From assembly GCA_011053245.1 (NCBI GenBank), contig DRGS01000167.1, positions 1 through 7,380 on the forward strand: 7,380 bases of DNA. Direction: 5' to 3'. Positions within the stretch are counted from its first letter, which is position 1. The number at the start of each line of letters is the position of its first letter. Below, one piece after another: positions 5,683-7,380 of this stretch. This stretch comes from Phycisphaerales bacterium. Its GTDB lineage: Bacteria > Planctomycetota > Phycisphaerae > Sedimentisphaerales > Anaerohalosphaeraceae. Made by a program: the position numbers and the translations under genes. A model generated the notes under the pieces. That model did no database searches. It had not been told where the DNA came from and saw only the letters and a list, made by a program, of their open reading frames with translations.

Positions 5683-7380
5683 ATGTGCCAGGAAATTAGT
5701 CCACTAGCCGAGACTTTCGGCTCAAATGTTTTTAATGATGTGGTGATGCGCCAGCGTTTGCCTAAGAATGTTTACAAGGCTTTTAAGAAGATCCAGGCCG
5801 GCTGTCAGGTGCTTGATAAGGGAACCGCCGATGTTATCGCAAACGCGATGAAGGACTGGGCCATTGAAAAGGGTGCGACGCATTATTGTCACTGGTTCCA
5901 GCCGATGACTGGTTTCACTGCGGAAAAGCACGATGCGTTCATCTCGCCGACCGCCGGTGGGCAGATCACGATGGAATTTAGCGGTAAGGAACTCTGCCAG
6001 GGTGAACCGGACGCTTCGTCGTTTCCTTCTGGCGGGTTGAGAGTTACTTTTGAGGCTCGCGGTTATACGGCATGGGATATTACCTCGCCTGCTTTTGTTA
6101 AAGAAGACGGCAAGAATATTACGCTGTTTATTCCGAGTGCCTTCTGTTCTTATACGAGCGAGGCCCTCGATAAGAAGACCCCTCTGCTGCGTTCGATGGA
6201 AGCCTTGAACAAGCAGGCTATGCGTGTTTTAAAGGTACTCGGCAATACGACATCGGCTCGGGTCACTTCGACACTGGGTCCTGAGCAGGAGTATTTTCTT
6301 ATCGACCGTGAGTTCTTTGATCAGCGTCTTGACCTGCTTCTTTGCGGCAGGACACTTTTCGGCGCTCCTTCGCCACGCGGCCAGGAGATGGACGACCATT
6401 ATTTCGGTACTCTGCATGAACGCATCGCGTCATTTATGAATGAGGTTAACAACGAACTGTGGAAGCTTGGTGTTCTGGCCAAGACTCAGCATAACGAAGT
6501 TTCGCCTGCACAGTTTGAACTTGCACCTGTTTTTGCGACGGTTAATGTCGCGACCGATCATAACCAACTGACCATGGAGACTTTGCAGAAGGTTGCGATC
6601 AGGCACGATTTTGTCTGTCTGCTGCACGAAAAACCTTTCGCCGGTGTTAACGGTTCGGGGAAGCATAACAACTGGAGCCTATCGACCGATGACGGTATCA
6701 ACCTTCTCGATCCGGGTGTAACGCCGCATGATAACATGGTTTTCTTAGTGACATTGTGTGCCGTTGTTCGCGCGGTCGATAAGTATGCTAATCTGCTCCG
6801 TGCAAGCGTAGCCAATCCGGGCAATGAGCACAGACTCGGGGCCAACGAAGCTCCGCCTGCTATCGTATCGATCTTCCTTGGCGACCAGTTGACAGATATA
6901 TTCGAGCAACTGGCAGCAGGCGGCGCAAAGTCGTCGAAAAAGGGCGGAGAGCTTAGGCTTGGCGTTTCTACTCTGCCTCCTCTTCCCAAGGATACGACCG
7001 ACCGCAACCGGACGAGTCCGTTTGCTTTTACGGGCAACAGATTTGAATTCAGGATGGTCGGCTCGACACAGTCAACATCCGGGCCGTGCTTTGTTCTTAA
7101 TACTATCGTTGCCGATACGCTTTGTGATATTGCTGACGAGTTGGAAAAGGCCAAGAATGTAAACACCGCCGCCCAGAAGATACTAAGCCGAATCGCAAAA
7201 GAGCATAAGAGAATCGTCTTCAATGGCGACAATTACACCGATGAGTGGGTCAAAGAAGCTGAAAAACGCGGATTGCCGAATATTGTTTCGACGGCTGCTT
7301 CGCTTGCGACTATTACGGACAAGGAAAACGTCCAGGTCTTCAAGAAGCATAAGGTTCTTTCAAGGGCCGAACTGTTTGCC
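5683..7380 (+). CDS. glnN: Glutamine synthetase type III (GlnN), 3' end beyond the window
   Basis: The frame stays open from the ATG at 5683 to the right edge, giving 566 residues of a family that is usually about 700-730 long. It makes glutamine from glutamate, ammonium and ATP in the cytoplasm. Type III markers are visible in order: an N-terminal region beginning [13 protein letters not shown] (15-27), metal-site GPEQEY (199-204), DDHYFG (237-242), [12 protein letters not shown] (271-282), the loop GSGKHNNWS (324-332), [15 protein letters not shown] (378-392) and ATP/glutamate-site [16 protein letters not shown] (442-457). The sequence divergence and length exclude GSI and GSII. GGAGA at 5672-5676 is a good ribosome binding site. 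No promoter is visible in the 66-bp gap after the Rh gene, so transcription from the sigma-54 promoter at 4351 is expected. Type III enzymes lack the GSI adenylylation loop, so control is probably transcriptional. Confidence 0.96.
   Translation, partial: MCQEISPLAETFGSNVFNDVVMRQRLPKNVYKAFKKIQAGCQVLDKGTADVIANAMKDWAIEKGATHYCHWFQPMTGFTAEKHDAFISPTAGGQITMEFSGKELCQGEPDASSFPSGGLRVTFEARGYTAWDITSPAFVKEDGKNITLFIPSAFCSYTSEALDKKTPLLRSMEALNKQAMRVLKVLGNTTSARVTSTLGPEQEYFLIDREFFDQRLDLLLCGRTLFGAPSPRGQEMDDHYFGTLHERIASFMNEVNNELWKLGVLAKTQHNEVSPAQFELAPVFATVNVATDHNQLTMETLQKVAIRHDFVCLLHEKPFAGVNGSGKHNNWSLSTDDGINLLDPGVTPHDNMVFLVTLCAVVRAVDKYANLLRASVANPGNEHRLGANEAPPAIVSIFLGDQLTDIFEQLAAGGAKSSKKGGELRLGVSTLPPLPKDTTDRNRTSPFAFTGNRFEFRMVGSTQSTSGPCFVLNTIVADTLCDIADELEKAKNVNTAAQKILSRIAKEHKRIVFNGDNYTDEWVKEAEKRGLPNIVSTAASLATITDKENVQVFKKHKVLSRAELFA

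Noticed and set aside
6558..7232. 224-codon reverse-strand open frame opposite glnN
   Set aside because: It overlaps catalytic motifs of glutamine synthetase on the + strand and has no recognisable domain itself.
1..7380. CRISPR array, tRNA, rRNA, insertion sequence or attachment site
   Set aside because: No regularly spaced identical repeats, cloverleaf sequence, transposase motif or flanking target duplication was seen.

Overview
This window is a compact nitrogen-assimilation locus on the + strand. In order it holds: the 3' end of an unrelated, unrecognised gene; a sigma-54-dependent activator of the NifA/NtrC type (GAF–AAA+–HTH); an AmtB-type ammonium channel; a PII signalling protein (GlnK-like); a second ammonium channel that is clearly of the Rhesus (Rh50) type; and a type III glutamine synthetase (glnN) that runs off the right edge. 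Moderate GC, signal-peptide-bearing Amt and Rh proteins, sigma-54 promoters, a type III synthetase and a bacterial Rh channel suggest a Gram-negative bacterium. Planctomycetota or a related PVC-group lineage is my best guess, but this is inference and there is no rRNA or marker gene to settle it.

Layout. Positions 3-371 are the unknown partial gene, followed by two candidate terminators. Positions 372-574 hold a sigma-70-like promoter and two palindromes that drive and probably control the activator gene (575-2098). Positions 2099-2325 hold palindromic sites and a textbook sigma-54 promoter for amt (2326-3651), with the PII gene 116 bp downstream (3768-4109). Positions 4110-4422 hold strong hairpins, a second palindrome pair and a second textbook sigma-54 promoter for the Rh gene (4423-5616). 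The glutamine synthetase gene (from 5683) follows 66 bp later with no promoter of its own visible.

The most interesting signal is regulatory. A 14-bp palindrome, roughly CTAC-N6-GTAG, occurs as a pair with centres exactly 30 bp apart in front of all three transcription units. In the two sigma-54 units the geometry is identical: pair centres lie 140 and 110 bp upstream of the -12 GC of each promoter, and the inner site is the same 14-mer in opposite orientation. In front of the activator gene the pair instead surrounds the -35/-10 of a sigma-70-like promoter, as expected for autorepression. The simplest model is that the activator binds these paired sites, represses itself, and turns on amt-PII and rh-glnN when nitrogen is short. 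Ammonium would enter through Amt and/or Rh and be fixed by the synthetase, with PII reporting energy and 2-oxoglutarate state to Amt. The PII lacks Tyr51, so the enteric uridylylation switch at that position is not available.
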